DNA from: Acidimicrobiia bacterium
GTDB taxonomy: Bacteria > Actinomycetota > Acidimicrobiia > Acidimicrobiales > MedAcidi-G1
Assembly: GCA_012959995.1 (NCBI GenBank)
Contig: DUCC01000018.1
Coordinates: 1 to 62,826 of the forward strand
Reading direction: 5' to 3'
Length of the DNA stretch: 62,826 nucleotides
Part shown: positions 46,678-54,788 of the stretch, piece by piece
Layout of the letters: the number at the start of each line of letters is the position of its first letter
How positions within the stretch are numbered: the stretch's first letter is position 1
The notes under the pieces: model-generated
What the model was told of the DNA's origin: nothing
Seen by the model: the letters and a program-made list of their open reading frames with translations, nothing else
Databases searched by the model: none
Translations under genes and position numbers: made by a program

Positions 46678-46683
46678 TAACCT
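46678..46683 (+). promoter_or_regulatory. -10-like TAACCT for aroK
   Basis: TAACCT ends 6 nt before the aroK ATG in the 39-bp gap. It probably starts the aroK-aroB-aroQ-pepQ transcript. Confidence 0.5.
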
Positions 46684-46689
46684 AAGAAC

Positions 46690-47226
46690 ATGAACGCTCA
46701 ACACCGCCCCCACCTGGCCCTCATCGGGTTAATGGGTGCCGGCAAATCAACGGTGGGTGCCGCCGTGGCGGCCCAAAGCAACCGTCGCCATATTGACCTC
46801 GACCGGTGGATACAAAACGACACCGGACGATCCATCGGCGTACTGTTTGCCGAAGGCGGAGAAGAATCTTTTCGCCAAGTCGAAACAGACACCTTGCAAC
46901 GAGTGCTCCAAACCGAACAACCCTTAGTGCTGTCCACCGGGGGAGGGGTCTTAACCCGGGCAGAAAACCAGCAGATACTTAAAGAACGCACCCACGTGGT
47001 GTGGCTTCGTGCCACCCCAGAAACACTGGCTCAACGAGTAGGTGACGGCACCGGCCGCCCCCTTCTATCCCAAGGCGACCCTTTAACTATTTTGCAAGAA
47101 CTCGAACGCCAACGCCGGCCGGACTACCAAGCCGCCGCCGAAGCAACCATCGACACCGATGACCGCACGCTAAAAGCCATAGTTGAAGAAATTATGGCCC
47201 TCAACCTCACCGGAGCAAGCCAATGA
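46690..47226 (+). CDS. aroK: Shikimate kinase
   Basis: 178 residues, P-loop kinase adding the 3-phosphate to shikimate. Walker A GLMGAGKST (13-21), the DLDRW substrate Asp, EESFRQVE, the glycine-rich STGGGVL and the lid DGTGRPLL are all present. It overlaps aroB by 4 bp (ATGA). Confidence 0.95.
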   Translation: MNAQHRPHLALIGLMGAGKSTVGAAVAAQSNRRHIDLDRWIQNDTGRSIGVLFAEGGEESFRQVETDTLQRVLQTEQPLVLSTGGGVLTRAENQQILKERTHVVWLRATPETLAQRVGDGTGRPLLSQGDPLTILQELERQRRPDYQAAAEATIDTDDRTLKAIVEEIMALNLTGASQ

Positions 47227-48251
47227 TTCGCAGAGAAGTGCCCCTAAACAACGGCCGGGATTACCCAGTTTTGGTAGGGCCCGGAGCAGTAAACGAATTG
47301 GCTCAAGTAGTGCCAGACGCTGCGCAACGAGTAGCCATCATCACTCAAGAAGGCATCGGGGTGGCCGTAGACCCCGGCCGAGAACACCAAGTCTTTTTGG
47401 TGCCCGACGGCGAACAAGCCAAAACCTTAAGCAACGTAGAAAACCTTTGCCGCTCGCTGGCCCAATGGGGACTCACCCGACAAGACTGCATCGTCGGAGT
47501 AGGAGGCGGCGTGGTCACCGACCTCGCCGGATTCACCGCAGCGTCATACCATCGAGGAACCCCCGTGATACATGTAGCCACCACCCTGCTGGGCCAAATA
47601 GATGCCGCCATCGGCGGAAAAACCGGCGTCAACCTGCCCGAAGGAAAAAACTTGGTCGGAGCTTTTTGGCAACCCACCGCTGTGCTGTGCGACACCGCCA
47701 CCTTGGCCACCCTGCCGGCCGCCGAAATGCGTAGCGGCTTCGGCGAAATGGCGAAATATCATTTCCTCGGCGGGCAAGACCTTGCCGGATTATCGTTCGA
47801 TGAAAAAGTCGCCCGCTGCGGAGAAATAAAAGCCCAAGTAGTGGCCGAAGACGAACGAGAGTCTGGCCGCCGAGCCATATTGAATTACGGCCACACCCTG
47901 GGCCACGCCTTAGAAACCACCGGACAATACGGGTTACGCCACGGCGAAGCGGTGGCCATCGGCTTGATCTTTGCCGCCCACCTGGCGGCCTCACTGGGGC
48001 GCATAAATCAACAACGAGTAGCCGAGCATTACCAAACAGTCGCCAGTTACGACCTCCACGTTGATCTGCCAGCAGGCACCGACCATCAAGAACTGCTCGC
48101 AGTAATGGGACGCGACAAAAAAGCACTCAATGGTTTAACCTTCGCCCTCGACGGCCCCCAAGGGGTAGAAGTAGTGGCCGACATAAAACCACAAGATGTG
48201 CTCCAAACACTGAACCAAATGGAAGAAAAACGAGGAACCTCTCATGAGTGA
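47223..48251 (+). CDS. aroB: 3-dehydroquinate synthase
   Basis: 342 residues. NAD- and metal-dependent enzyme forming 3-dehydroquinate from DAHP. GVGGGVVTDLAGFTAASYHRG and HVATTLLGQIDAAIGGKTGVN are the NAD and active-site loops; metal-binding Glu/His lie in RSGFGEMAKYH, LNYGHTLGHALE and RHGEAVAIG. It overlaps aroQ by 8 bp. Confidence 0.96.
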   Translation: MIRREVPLNNGRDYPVLVGPGAVNELAQVVPDAAQRVAIITQEGIGVAVDPGREHQVFLVPDGEQAKTLSNVENLCRSLAQWGLTRQDCIVGVGGGVVTDLAGFTAASYHRGTPVIHVATTLLGQIDAAIGGKTGVNLPEGKNLVGAFWQPTAVLCDTATLATLPAAEMRSGFGEMAKYHFLGGQDLAGLSFDEKVARCGEIKAQVVAEDERESGRRAILNYGHTLGHALETTGQYGLRHGEAVAIGLIFAAHLAASLGRINQQRVAEHYQTVASYDLHVDLPAGTDHQELLAVMGRDKKALNGLTFALDGPQGVEVVADIKPQDVLQTLNQMEEKRGTSHE

Positions 48252-48687
48252 ACCAATTGTTTTGCTGCTCTCCGGCCCCAACCTCAACCTCTTGGGTCAA
48301 CGCGACCCCGAGGTGTACGGCGCCGAAACACTCCAAGAGCATCAAGCCACCGCAGAAAAAGCCGCCGCCGCTCACGGCCTAACCCTCGAACACCAGCAGT
48401 CCAACCACGAAGGTGAACTGGTGGAAGCCATCCACGCCGCCCGAGGACGCTGCGCTGCCATTGTCATAAACCCCGGAGCGTTCACCCACTACGCCTGGGC
48501 CATCCACGATGCCCTGGCCACCTTTGAAGGCCCGGTCATTGAACTACATCTCTCTAACCCCGCGGCCCGTGAACCATGGCGCCACACCTCGGTAGTGGCC
48601 CCCGTGGCTTCAGGCACGGTCGCCGGTTTTGGCGCCTTGGGGTACCGCCTCGCGCTAGACGCAACCGCCGCGCTACTCAAACAGTGA
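48244..48687 (+). CDS. aroQ: 3-dehydroquinate dehydratase, type II
   Basis: 147 residues, a dodecameric type II enzyme. LSGPNLNLLGQRDPEVYG supplies the flexible-loop Arg and Tyr, NPGAFTHYAWAIHDAL the substrate Asn, and ELHLSNPAAREPWRHTSVVAPVASGTVAGFG the His and C-terminal contacts. It catalyses the third shikimate step between AroB and AroE. The stop overlaps the next GTG (GTGA). Confidence 0.95.
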   Translation: MSEPIVLLLSGPNLNLLGQRDPEVYGAETLQEHQATAEKAAAAHGLTLEHQQSNHEGELVEAIHAARGRCAAIVINPGAFTHYAWAIHDALATFEGPVIELHLSNPAAREPWRHTSVVAPVASGTVAGFGALGYRLALDATAALLKQ

Positions 48688-49781
48688 CCCCGGCTCCCCT
48701 TAATCTGGCCCCTCTTGAACTGGCCGGCCGCCTCGACCGCTTGCGCCCTCTCATAGACCAAGCATCTTGCTCGGCCTTACTGGTGACCAACCTGACCAAC
48801 ATCCGCTACCTCACCGGGTTCACCGGCTCAGCAGGAGTGCTTTGGGTAGAGGAAAAAGAGGCCTGGCTAATTACCGACGGACGGTACCGCAGCCAAGCCG
48901 CCGCAGAAGTTGCCGCCACCGACACACAAAGTGAAATAACCAGCGACGGCGGGAAAGAAAAACTCACCGAATTAGCTAAAAACCAAACCACAATCGGCCT
49001 TGAAGCAAACAACGTGACCTGGGCCGATCAACAAAACTATGTCAACTGGTTCGCCCCCACCGCCGTAACCCCCACCAGTGGCCTGGTAGAAGAACTCCGC
49101 AGCATCAAAGACCCCGGAGAAATCGACCGCATAGAAAACGCCGGCCACCTGGCCGACCAAGCACTGGCCGCCGTGACAGGCCTCATTACCCCCGGAACCA
49201 CCGAAAAAGAAATCGCCCAAACCCTCGAAAAAGAAATGATGGTCAGAGGCGCCGACGGAACAGCCTTCACCACCCTGGTGGCCAGCGGACCCAACAGCGC
49301 CCGCCCCCACGCCCAACCCACCGACCGTCAACTCGAAGAAGGCGACCTAGTTATTTGCGACTTCGGAGCGCAAATCGACGGTTACCGCTCCGACATGACA
49401 CGCTCATTCCGGGTCGGCGGCACCGGCCAAGGCCCCAAAGCCGACCTCCTACAAGCAGTGTTGCAAGCCCAACAAGCCGGCCTCAACGCAGTAGCCAACG
49501 GGGTGCCACTTAAAGACATAGACGCCGCCTGTCGCAACAGTTTGCAAAAATCCGGCCTCGGCGATGCCTTCATTCACGGCACCGGCCACGGCGTTGGCCT
49601 AGACATTCACGAAGCCCCCGCAGTGTCTTCACGCTCCACTGATAACCTGCGCACCGGTCAAGTTATTACCGTCGAACCCGGCGCCTACCTCGAAGAACTC
49701 GGAGGCGTGCGCTGGGAAGACACCCTGGTAGTAACCGACACCGGACACCGGGCGCTCACCAAAGCACCCAAAACACTCTGA
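48684..49781 (+). CDS. pepQ: Xaa-Pro aminopeptidase/M24 metallopeptidase
   Basis: 365 residues from the GTG that overlaps the aroQ stop; an earlier opening at 48576 lies inside aroQ. The N-terminal creatinase-like domain has [19 protein letters not shown]. The pita-bread domain has the dinuclear metal ligands: Asp in [17 protein letters not shown], His in [13 protein letters not shown], and Glu in [17 protein letters not shown]. It cleaves peptides next to proline in the cytoplasm. A pepQ-efp-nusB order is standard in actinobacteria and firmicutes. Confidence 0.93.
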   Translation: MTPAPLNLAPLELAGRLDRLRPLIDQASCSALLVTNLTNIRYLTGFTGSAGVLWVEEKEAWLITDGRYRSQAAAEVAATDTQSEITSDGGKEKLTELAKNQTTIGLEANNVTWADQQNYVNWFAPTAVTPTSGLVEELRSIKDPGEIDRIENAGHLADQALAAVTGLITPGTTEKEIAQTLEKEMMVRGADGTAFTTLVASGPNSARPHAQPTDRQLEEGDLVICDFGAQIDGYRSDMTRSFRVGGTGQGPKADLLQAVLQAQQAGLNAVANGVPLKDIDAACRNSLQKSGLGDAFIHGTGHGVGLDIHEAPAVSSRSTDNLRTGQVITVEPGAYLEELGGVRWEDTLVVTDTGHRALTKAPKTL

Positions 49782-49791
49782 CGGAGAAACC

Positions 49792-50355
49792 ATGGCCACC
49801 ATCACCACCAACGATCTAAAAAACGGAATGAGCCTCAACCTCGAAGGCTCCCTCGTGCAAGTCGTGGACTTCCAACACGTCAAACCCGGCAAAGGCCACG
49901 CCTTCGTACGCACCACCCTGCGCAACGTGCGCACCGGGTCCGTCGTCGACCGCACCTTCCGAGCCGGCGAAAAAGTTGAACGAGCCATTATCGACAAGCG
50001 AACCATGCAGTTCCTTTACCGAGAAGGCGAAGACTACGTATTCATGGACACCTCAACCTACGACCAACTCACCGTCACCCCAGAAACCCTCGGCGACTCC
50101 ACCAACTACCTGACCGATACCAGCAAACCACAACTCATGATGTACGGCGAAGAAGTAGTAGGAGTAGAACTTCCCGCAGCAGTCGAACTTACCATCGCCG
50201 AAACCGAACCAGGGCTACAAGGCGACCGGGTGTCTGGAGCTCGAAAACCAGCCACCCTAGAAACCGGACTGGTTATCCAAGTGCCGCTTTTTGTTGAACC
50301 AAACGAAAAAGTAAAAGTAGACACCCGCACCGGCGAATACCTCAGCCGGGTCTAA
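49792..50355 (+). CDS. efp: Translation elongation factor P
   Basis: 187 residues, three beta-barrel domains. The conserved loop near the tip of domain I is [10 protein letters not shown] with K34 as the residue that is modified in some bacteria. The C-terminal [25 protein letters not shown] is the EF-P signature. It rescues ribosomes stalled at polyproline, which is relevant to a proteome with many Pro-rich stretches. GGAGAAA precedes the ATG. Confidence 0.97.
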   Translation: MATITTNDLKNGMSLNLEGSLVQVVDFQHVKPGKGHAFVRTTLRNVRTGSVVDRTFRAGEKVERAIIDKRTMQFLYREGEDYVFMDTSTYDQLTVTPETLGDSTNYLTDTSKPQLMMYGEEVVGVELPAAVELTIAETEPGLQGDRVSGARKPATLETGLVIQVPLFVEPNEKVKVDTRTGEYLSRV

Positions 50356-50358
50356 AGC

Positions 50359-50778
50359 ATGCCTGATCGATCCGGGACCGGTGTTGGTTCACGACGCGAA
50401 GACCGAGAAACCGCCTTAGGGATTCTCTACGCCGCCGAACACGCCGAACACGACCTCATCACAGAGTTAGAAAACCAAGCCCTCACCCCCGAAGCATTCA
50501 CCGAAGACCTCGTTCGAGGGGTCGCCCAATACCAAGACGAAATAGATGAACTCATCAACCAGTTCTCTCAAGGCTGGCACATCGACCGCATGCCCGCCGT
50601 CGACCGGTCGCTGCTCCGCATGGCGGTCTACGAAATCACTCACCGGCCCGACGTACCCACCCAAGCCATTCTCACCGAAGTAGTAGAACTGGCCAGCGAC
50701 TACTCCACCGAAAAATCAAGCCGCTTCGTAAACGGAGTTATTTCAGGCATCGCCCAAGAAAAACGCCGCGAAAGCTAA
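50359..50778 (+). CDS. nusB: Transcription antitermination factor NusB
   Basis: 139 residues, all-helical. REDRETALGILYAAE, DELINQFSQGWHIDRMPAVDRSLLRMAVYEI and EVVELASDYSTEKSSRFVNGVI are the standard NusB blocks, including the S10-binding region. It joins NusE/S10 at boxA during rRNA transcription. It lies 3 bp after efp without a Shine-Dalgarno, so is probably translated by re-initiation. The pyr promoter begins right after its stop. Confidence 0.95.
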   Translation: MPDRSGTGVGSRREDRETALGILYAAEHAEHDLITELENQALTPEAFTEDLVRGVAQYQDEIDELINQFSQGWHIDRMPAVDRSLLRMAVYEITHRPDVPTQAILTEVVELASDYSTEKSSRFVNGVISGIAQEKRRES

Positions 50779-50781
50779 CAG

Positions 50782-50813
50782 TTGACGCGTTCAGTCGCCA
50801 TTCTTGCTAGAGT
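50782..50813 (+). promoter_or_regulatory. Promoter of the pyr operon
   Basis: TTGACG (50782-50787) and an extended -10 box TGCTAGAGT (hexamer 50808-50813) with a 20-nt spacer. Expected transcript start is near 50820, immediately before the PyrR-binding hairpin. Confidence 0.55.
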
Positions 50814-50820
50814 TTGTTTT

Positions 50821-50857
50821 CGACCGTGAAGTGAGTTCAGAGAGGCTCACACGGACG
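50821..50857 (+). promoter_or_regulatory. PyrR-binding RNA hairpin of the pyr operon leader
   Basis: CGACCG (50821-50826) pairs with CGGACG (50852-50857) around one A-A mismatch, and GTGAG (50831-50835) pairs with CTCAC (50846-50850). The top contains AGTTCAGAGAGGCT, which fits the PyrR-binding consensus ARUCCNGNGAGGYU at 13 of 14 positions. It ends just before the first possible pyrR start codons, so bound PyrR could block ribosomes. Confidence 0.8.
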
Positions 50858-50870
50858 AATGGAGCATCAA

Positions 50871-51437
50871 GTGGCAAAAAGAGAACGAGGACAAACGCCC
50901 CCCTTTGGGGGCGTTTTTGTTGCCCACGCACGAATATTGGGCGCCGAAGACATGGCCCGGGCAGTCCGCCGTATGGCCCACGAAATTATTGAACGCAACC
51001 ACGGCCTCAGCGACGTCGTGCTCATCGGTTTACAAACCGGCGGAGTTTTCGTCACCGAACAACTGGCTGAAGCCCTCGCAGAAATCGACGGCCAACGCCC
51101 TGCCACCGGCACCCTCGACGTGGCACTCCACCGCGATGACATTGGGTTGCGCCCTGTGGTGCCCGAAGCAGTAACCGACATCACCATGAACCTCGACGGG
51201 AAAACAGTAGTACTGGTAGATGACGTATTGTTCACCGGCCGAACCATTCGCGCCGCCCTCGACGCCCTAGGCACCTTCGGCCGTCCCCAAGGAGTGCAAC
51301 TCGCCGTCATGGTAGACCGCGGCCACCGCGAGCTACCGATACGCCCCGACTACGTCGGAAAAAACTTGCCCACCCGCCGCGACGAAGTAGTAGATGTGCA
51401 CCAGCAAGGGGTCGACCTCGGGGCGGTAAAAAAATGA
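50871..51437 (+). CDS. pyrR: Bifunctional pyr operon regulator/uracil phosphoribosyltransferase PyrR
   Basis: 188 residues from the GTG at 50871, which has GGAG six nt upstream. An ATG at 50859 and a TTG at 50937 are in the same frame. The PyrR fold is clear from about ARILGAEDMARAVRRMAHEIIERN: IGLQTGGVFVTEQLA, LDVALHRDDI, and the PRPP loop VVLVDDVLFTGRTIR. PyrR binds pyr leader RNA when UMP is high and also has weak UPRTase activity. Either of the two upstream starts makes the ribosome read through the terminator at 50893-50921. The stop overlaps pyrB (ATGA). Confidence 0.9.
   Translation: MAKRERGQTPPFGGVFVAHARILGAEDMARAVRRMAHEIIERNHGLSDVVLIGLQTGGVFVTEQLAEALAEIDGQRPATGTLDVALHRDDIGLRPVVPEAVTDITMNLDGKTVVLVDDVLFTGRTIRAALDALGTFGRPQGVQLAVMVDRGHRELPIRPDYVGKNLPTRRDEVVDVHQQGVDLGAVKK
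50893..50921 (+). terminator. Intrinsic terminator (attenuator) in the pyr leader
   Basis: AAACGCCCCC (50893-50902) pairs perfectly with GGGGGCGTTT (50907-50916) over a CTTT loop, followed by further Ts (to 50921). It is the only classical Rho-independent terminator I see in the window. It lies downstream of the PyrR hairpin and within the open frame that leads into pyrR. Confidence 0.85.
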
Positions 51438-52399
51438 GCAACGCACTGGTAGACGGCAACTTGCTCGGCATCGAAGGCATGACCGCCACCGAGATCGAAG
51501 AAATACTCAACCTGACTGACATCTTCGCCGAAATCAGCCAGCGCCCTATTCCGAAAGTCCCGGCACTACGGGGTCAAACTATCGCCACCCTCTTTTTTGA
51601 AAACTCCACCCGAACCCGCCTTTCATTCGACACAGCAGCCCGCCGCTTATCGGCCGACACCATGACCTTCGGCGCAGGCTCATCCTCGCTAAGCAAAGGA
51701 GAAAGCCTGCGCGATACCGTCGAAGTCATCGAGGCCTACGGGGCCGACGCCCTCATCGTTCGCCACCCCATGGCCGGTACCGCCCAACGCATCGCCAACT
51801 GGACCGACGCCGTAGTAATAAACGCCGGCGATGGCTGCCACGAACACCCCACCCAAGCGCTGCTCGACGCCTATACCCTGCGCCAACACTGCGGGAACCT
51901 CAACGGACTGCGCATCGCCCTAGTAGGCGACATCGCCCACTCGCGGGTGGCTCGATCAAACGTGCTGGCCTTCACCGCCCTCGGAGCAAAAGTAACTCTG
52001 GTGGCCCCAGCCACACTGCTGCCCTCATCGCTAGCCGGGTGGCCAGTAGAAGTTTCGCACGACCTAAACGCCGTGCTTGAAGAAACCGATGTTTGCTACC
52101 TGCTTCGACTCCAACACGAACGCATTAGCGAAGGGCTCATCCCTTCCATTCGCGAATACGTAACCGATTTCGGCATGAATGAAAAACGAGCCAACCTGTT
52201 ACCCAGCGAAGCAATAATATGCCACCCCGGCCCCACCAACCGCGGTGTAGAAATAGACGCAGTGGTAGCCGCCGACCCTCGAGCAGTCATCCTGGACCAA
52301 GTAGCCAACGGCGTATCGGTACGCATGGCCGTCCTCTTTTTGCTGCTCGGCGCAGGACGAGACCTTATTGAAAGCCCAACGGCAGAAGGAAACAAATGA
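51434..52399 (+). CDS. pyrB: Aspartate carbamoyltransferase catalytic subunit
   Basis: 321 residues. Carbamoyl-phosphate loop FFENSTRTRLSF at 54-65, GSSSLSKGESLRDT with the second-subunit Ser/Lys, RHPMAGTAQRIA, and HPTQALLDAYTL for aspartate. Catalyses the committed step of pyrimidine synthesis. Overlaps pyrR and pyrC by 4 bp each, so translation of the operon is chained. No regulatory pyrI is present. Confidence 0.97.
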   Translation: MSNALVDGNLLGIEGMTATEIEEILNLTDIFAEISQRPIPKVPALRGQTIATLFFENSTRTRLSFDTAARRLSADTMTFGAGSSSLSKGESLRDTVEVIEAYGADALIVRHPMAGTAQRIANWTDAVVINAGDGCHEHPTQALLDAYTLRQHCGNLNGLRIALVGDIAHSRVARSNVLAFTALGAKVTLVAPATLLPSSLAGWPVEVSHDLNAVLEETDVCYLLRLQHERISEGLIPSIREYVTDFGMNEKRANLLPSEAIICHPGPTNRGVEIDAVVAADPRAVILDQVANGVSVRMAVLFLLLGAGRDLIESPTAEGNK

Positions 52400-53688
52400 G
52401 CACGGTAATTCACGGCGGGACCATCATCGACGCTTCCGGCCAACAACAAGCCGACGTGTTAATCGGCGACGACGGACGCATCGAAGCAGTAGCGCAAAAC
52501 CTTTCCGGCGACCACCACCTTGACGCCAGCGGTTGCATCGTGTCACCCGGGTTCGTCGACCTCCACAGCCATCTTCGGGAACCAGGACAAGAAGTTGCCG
52601 AAACCATTGAAACCGGTGCCCGAGGTGGCGCCCTCGGCGGCTACACCGCTCTGGTCACCATGCCCAACACCACCCCAACCACCGACTGCGCTGCGGTAGT
52701 AGAACAAATACGTACCCTCGGAAAAAACGCTCTCTGCGAAATAGTGCCCACCGCCGCTATGACCATCGACCGCCTCGGACAAGAAATGGCACCCCTCGGC
52801 GAACTGGTCGACCTCGGCATAGGCATCTTCACCGACGACGGCACCGGCCTCCAAGACCCTCGACTAATGCGCCGCATCATGGAATACAGCACCGGGCTCA
52901 GCAAACGTCTGGGCCGACCGGTGATATTGGCCCAACACTGCGAAGTAGAAGCCCTCAGCAAAGGCGGCTACATGCACGAAGGAGAATGGTCAGCCAAACT
53001 GGGCATCGGCGGCCAGCCCGCCGAAGCCGAAGAACTCATGGTGGCCCGCGACATCGCCCTTATGCGCCTCACCGGAGCCCACATGCATTTTCAACACCTC
53101 TCCACAGCCGGCTCGGTAGAACTCGTACGAGCCGCCAAAGCAGAAGGGCTGCCGGTAACCGCCGAAGCAACCACCCACCACTTCAGCCTCACCGATGCGG
53201 CCTGCGCCACCTTCGACCCGGTGTTCAAAGTTCACCCCCCACTACGCACCGACTCAGACGTGACTGCCGTACGCCAAGGATTAGCCGACGGCACCATCGA
53301 CGCCATCGCCACCGACCACGCCCCCCACACCGCACACGACAAAGAACACGCCTTCGACCTTGCCCCTCCCGGCATGTTGGGCCTAGAAACCGCATTTAGT
53401 GTGGCCCTCGAAGACTCTGGCCTCGACCTGCCAGATATTCTGGCCGTCATGTCCTGGCAACCTGCAATCATCGCCGGGCTCAACGACCACCAAGGAGTAA
53501 ACGTGCAACCAGGGGCCGCCGCCAACCTTTGCGTCATCGACCCCGACGCAACATGGACTGTTTCGGGCCAAGCCATGGCCAGTCGCAGCGCCAACACCCC
53601 CTACGAAGGACGGACGCTACGCGGCCGAATACGCCACACCATCTGCGCCGGCGAAGCAGTAGTGGTAGACGGCGAGGCACAACGATGA
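52396..53688 (+). CDS. pyrC: Dihydroorotase
   Basis: 430 residues, amidohydrolase superfamily, type I long form. Metal ligands H57 and H59 in DLHSHLREPGQE; the DDGTGLQD loop, ILAQHCEVEAL, THHFSLTD and ATDHAPHT complete the binuclear site. It cyclises carbamoyl-aspartate. It overlaps pyrB and carA by 4 bp each. Confidence 0.96.
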   Translation: MSTVIHGGTIIDASGQQQADVLIGDDGRIEAVAQNLSGDHHLDASGCIVSPGFVDLHSHLREPGQEVAETIETGARGGALGGYTALVTMPNTTPTTDCAAVVEQIRTLGKNALCEIVPTAAMTIDRLGQEMAPLGELVDLGIGIFTDDGTGLQDPRLMRRIMEYSTGLSKRLGRPVILAQHCEVEALSKGGYMHEGEWSAKLGIGGQPAEAEELMVARDIALMRLTGAHMHFQHLSTAGSVELVRAAKAEGLPVTAEATTHHFSLTDAACATFDPVFKVHPPLRTDSDVTAVRQGLADGTIDAIATDHAPHTAHDKEHAFDLAPPGMLGLETAFSVALEDSGLDLPDILAVMSWQPAIIAGLNDHQGVNVQPGAAANLCVIDPDATWTVSGQAMASRSANTPYEGRTLRGRIRHTICAGEAVVVDGEAQR

Positions 53689-54788
53689 GCATCCAACCAA
53701 CCCCCGCGCGCCTCGTACTATCCGACGGAATGGTCTTCACCGGAGAAGCAATCGGCGTCACCCCCAGCAACGGAATAACCACCGGCGAAGTGGTTTTTAA
53801 CACGGTGATGGCCGGCTACCAAGAAGTAATAACCGACCCCTCCTACGCCGGACAAATCATCACCTTCACCTACCCGCATATCGGGAACTACGGGGTAAAT
53901 GATCACGATGCCGAAGGCACCCAACCTGCTTGTGCCGGAGTTTTCGTACGAGAACTCACCCGCCGCCACAGCAACTGGCGAGCCACCGGAAGCTTGCAAG
54001 ACCTCCTCGAACAATACGCCTTAGCCGGTTTGGCAGGCCTCGACACTCGCCGCCTAACCCGCTACCTCCGCGACCACGGCGCCATGCCCGCCGCCTTCGG
54101 CACCGCAGACCTTGACGACCTCCGAACAGCGGTAGCCAACGCACCCTCCACCGACGGTTTGGACCTGGTCTCTACTGTGACCTGCGCTGAGCCTTACCAA
54201 GTGGCCTCCACCGGAGGCTCCCGCCGCTTGGTGGCCTACGACTTCGGCATAAAAACCACCATCTTGCGGCAACTCTCCGCCCTGGGCGACGTGCTGGTCG
54301 TACCGGCCAGCACCAGCGCTGAAGAAGTGTTGGCCCACGAACCCGACGGAGTGTTCCTTTCCAACGGCCCCGGTGACCCCGAACCCTTAATAGAAATTCG
54401 CCACAACATTGAAGCCCTACTCGGCGAAGTCCCCATCTTTGGCATCTGCTTAGGCCACCAACTACTGGCCGCCACCCTGGGCGCCGAAACCTACAAACTG
54501 CCCTTCGGCCACCACGGCGGAAACCACCCGGTAAAAAACTTAGCCACCGGTCAAGTAGAAATCACCAGCCAAAACCACAACTACTGCGTAGCCGACGGAT
54601 CACTAAACAACGCCGAACTAACCCACATAAACCTCAACGACGAAACCGTAGAGGGCCTACGTTGCACAGACCTGCCCGCCTTCAGCGTGCAATACCACCC
54701 CGAAGCCGGCCCCGGCCCCCACGACAGCCGCTACCTCTTTAAGGATTTCGAAAAACTCATGGCCTCCGTAAACGGGAAAACTAACTAA
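53685..54788 (+). CDS. carA: Carbamoyl-phosphate synthase small (glutaminase) subunit
   Basis: 367 residues from the ATG overlapping the pyrC stop; an earlier opening at 53529 is shadow sequence within pyrC. The N-terminal half has the CarA-specific [21 protein letters not shown]. The class I amidotransferase half has C255 in [15 protein letters not shown] and the His-Glu pair in [12 protein letters not shown]. It passes ammonia to CarB. The stop overlaps carB (TAATG). Confidence 0.97.
   Translation: MSIQPTPARLVLSDGMVFTGEAIGVTPSNGITTGEVVFNTVMAGYQEVITDPSYAGQIITFTYPHIGNYGVNDHDAEGTQPACAGVFVRELTRRHSNWRATGSLQDLLEQYALAGLAGLDTRRLTRYLRDHGAMPAAFGTADLDDLRTAVANAPSTDGLDLVSTVTCAEPYQVASTGGSRRLVAYDFGIKTTILRQLSALGDVLVVPASTSAEEVLAHEPDGVFLSNGPGDPEPLIEIRHNIEALLGEVPIFGICLGHQLLAATLGAETYKLPFGHHGGNHPVKNLATGQVEITSQNHNYCVADGSLNNAELTHINLNDETVEGLRCTDLPAFSVQYHPEAGPGPHDSRYLFKDFEKLMASVNGKTN

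Noticed and set aside
50779-50892. Bacillus-type antiterminator in the pyr leader
   Set aside because: I looked for a segment complementary to the 5' arm AAACGCCCCC and found none upstream.
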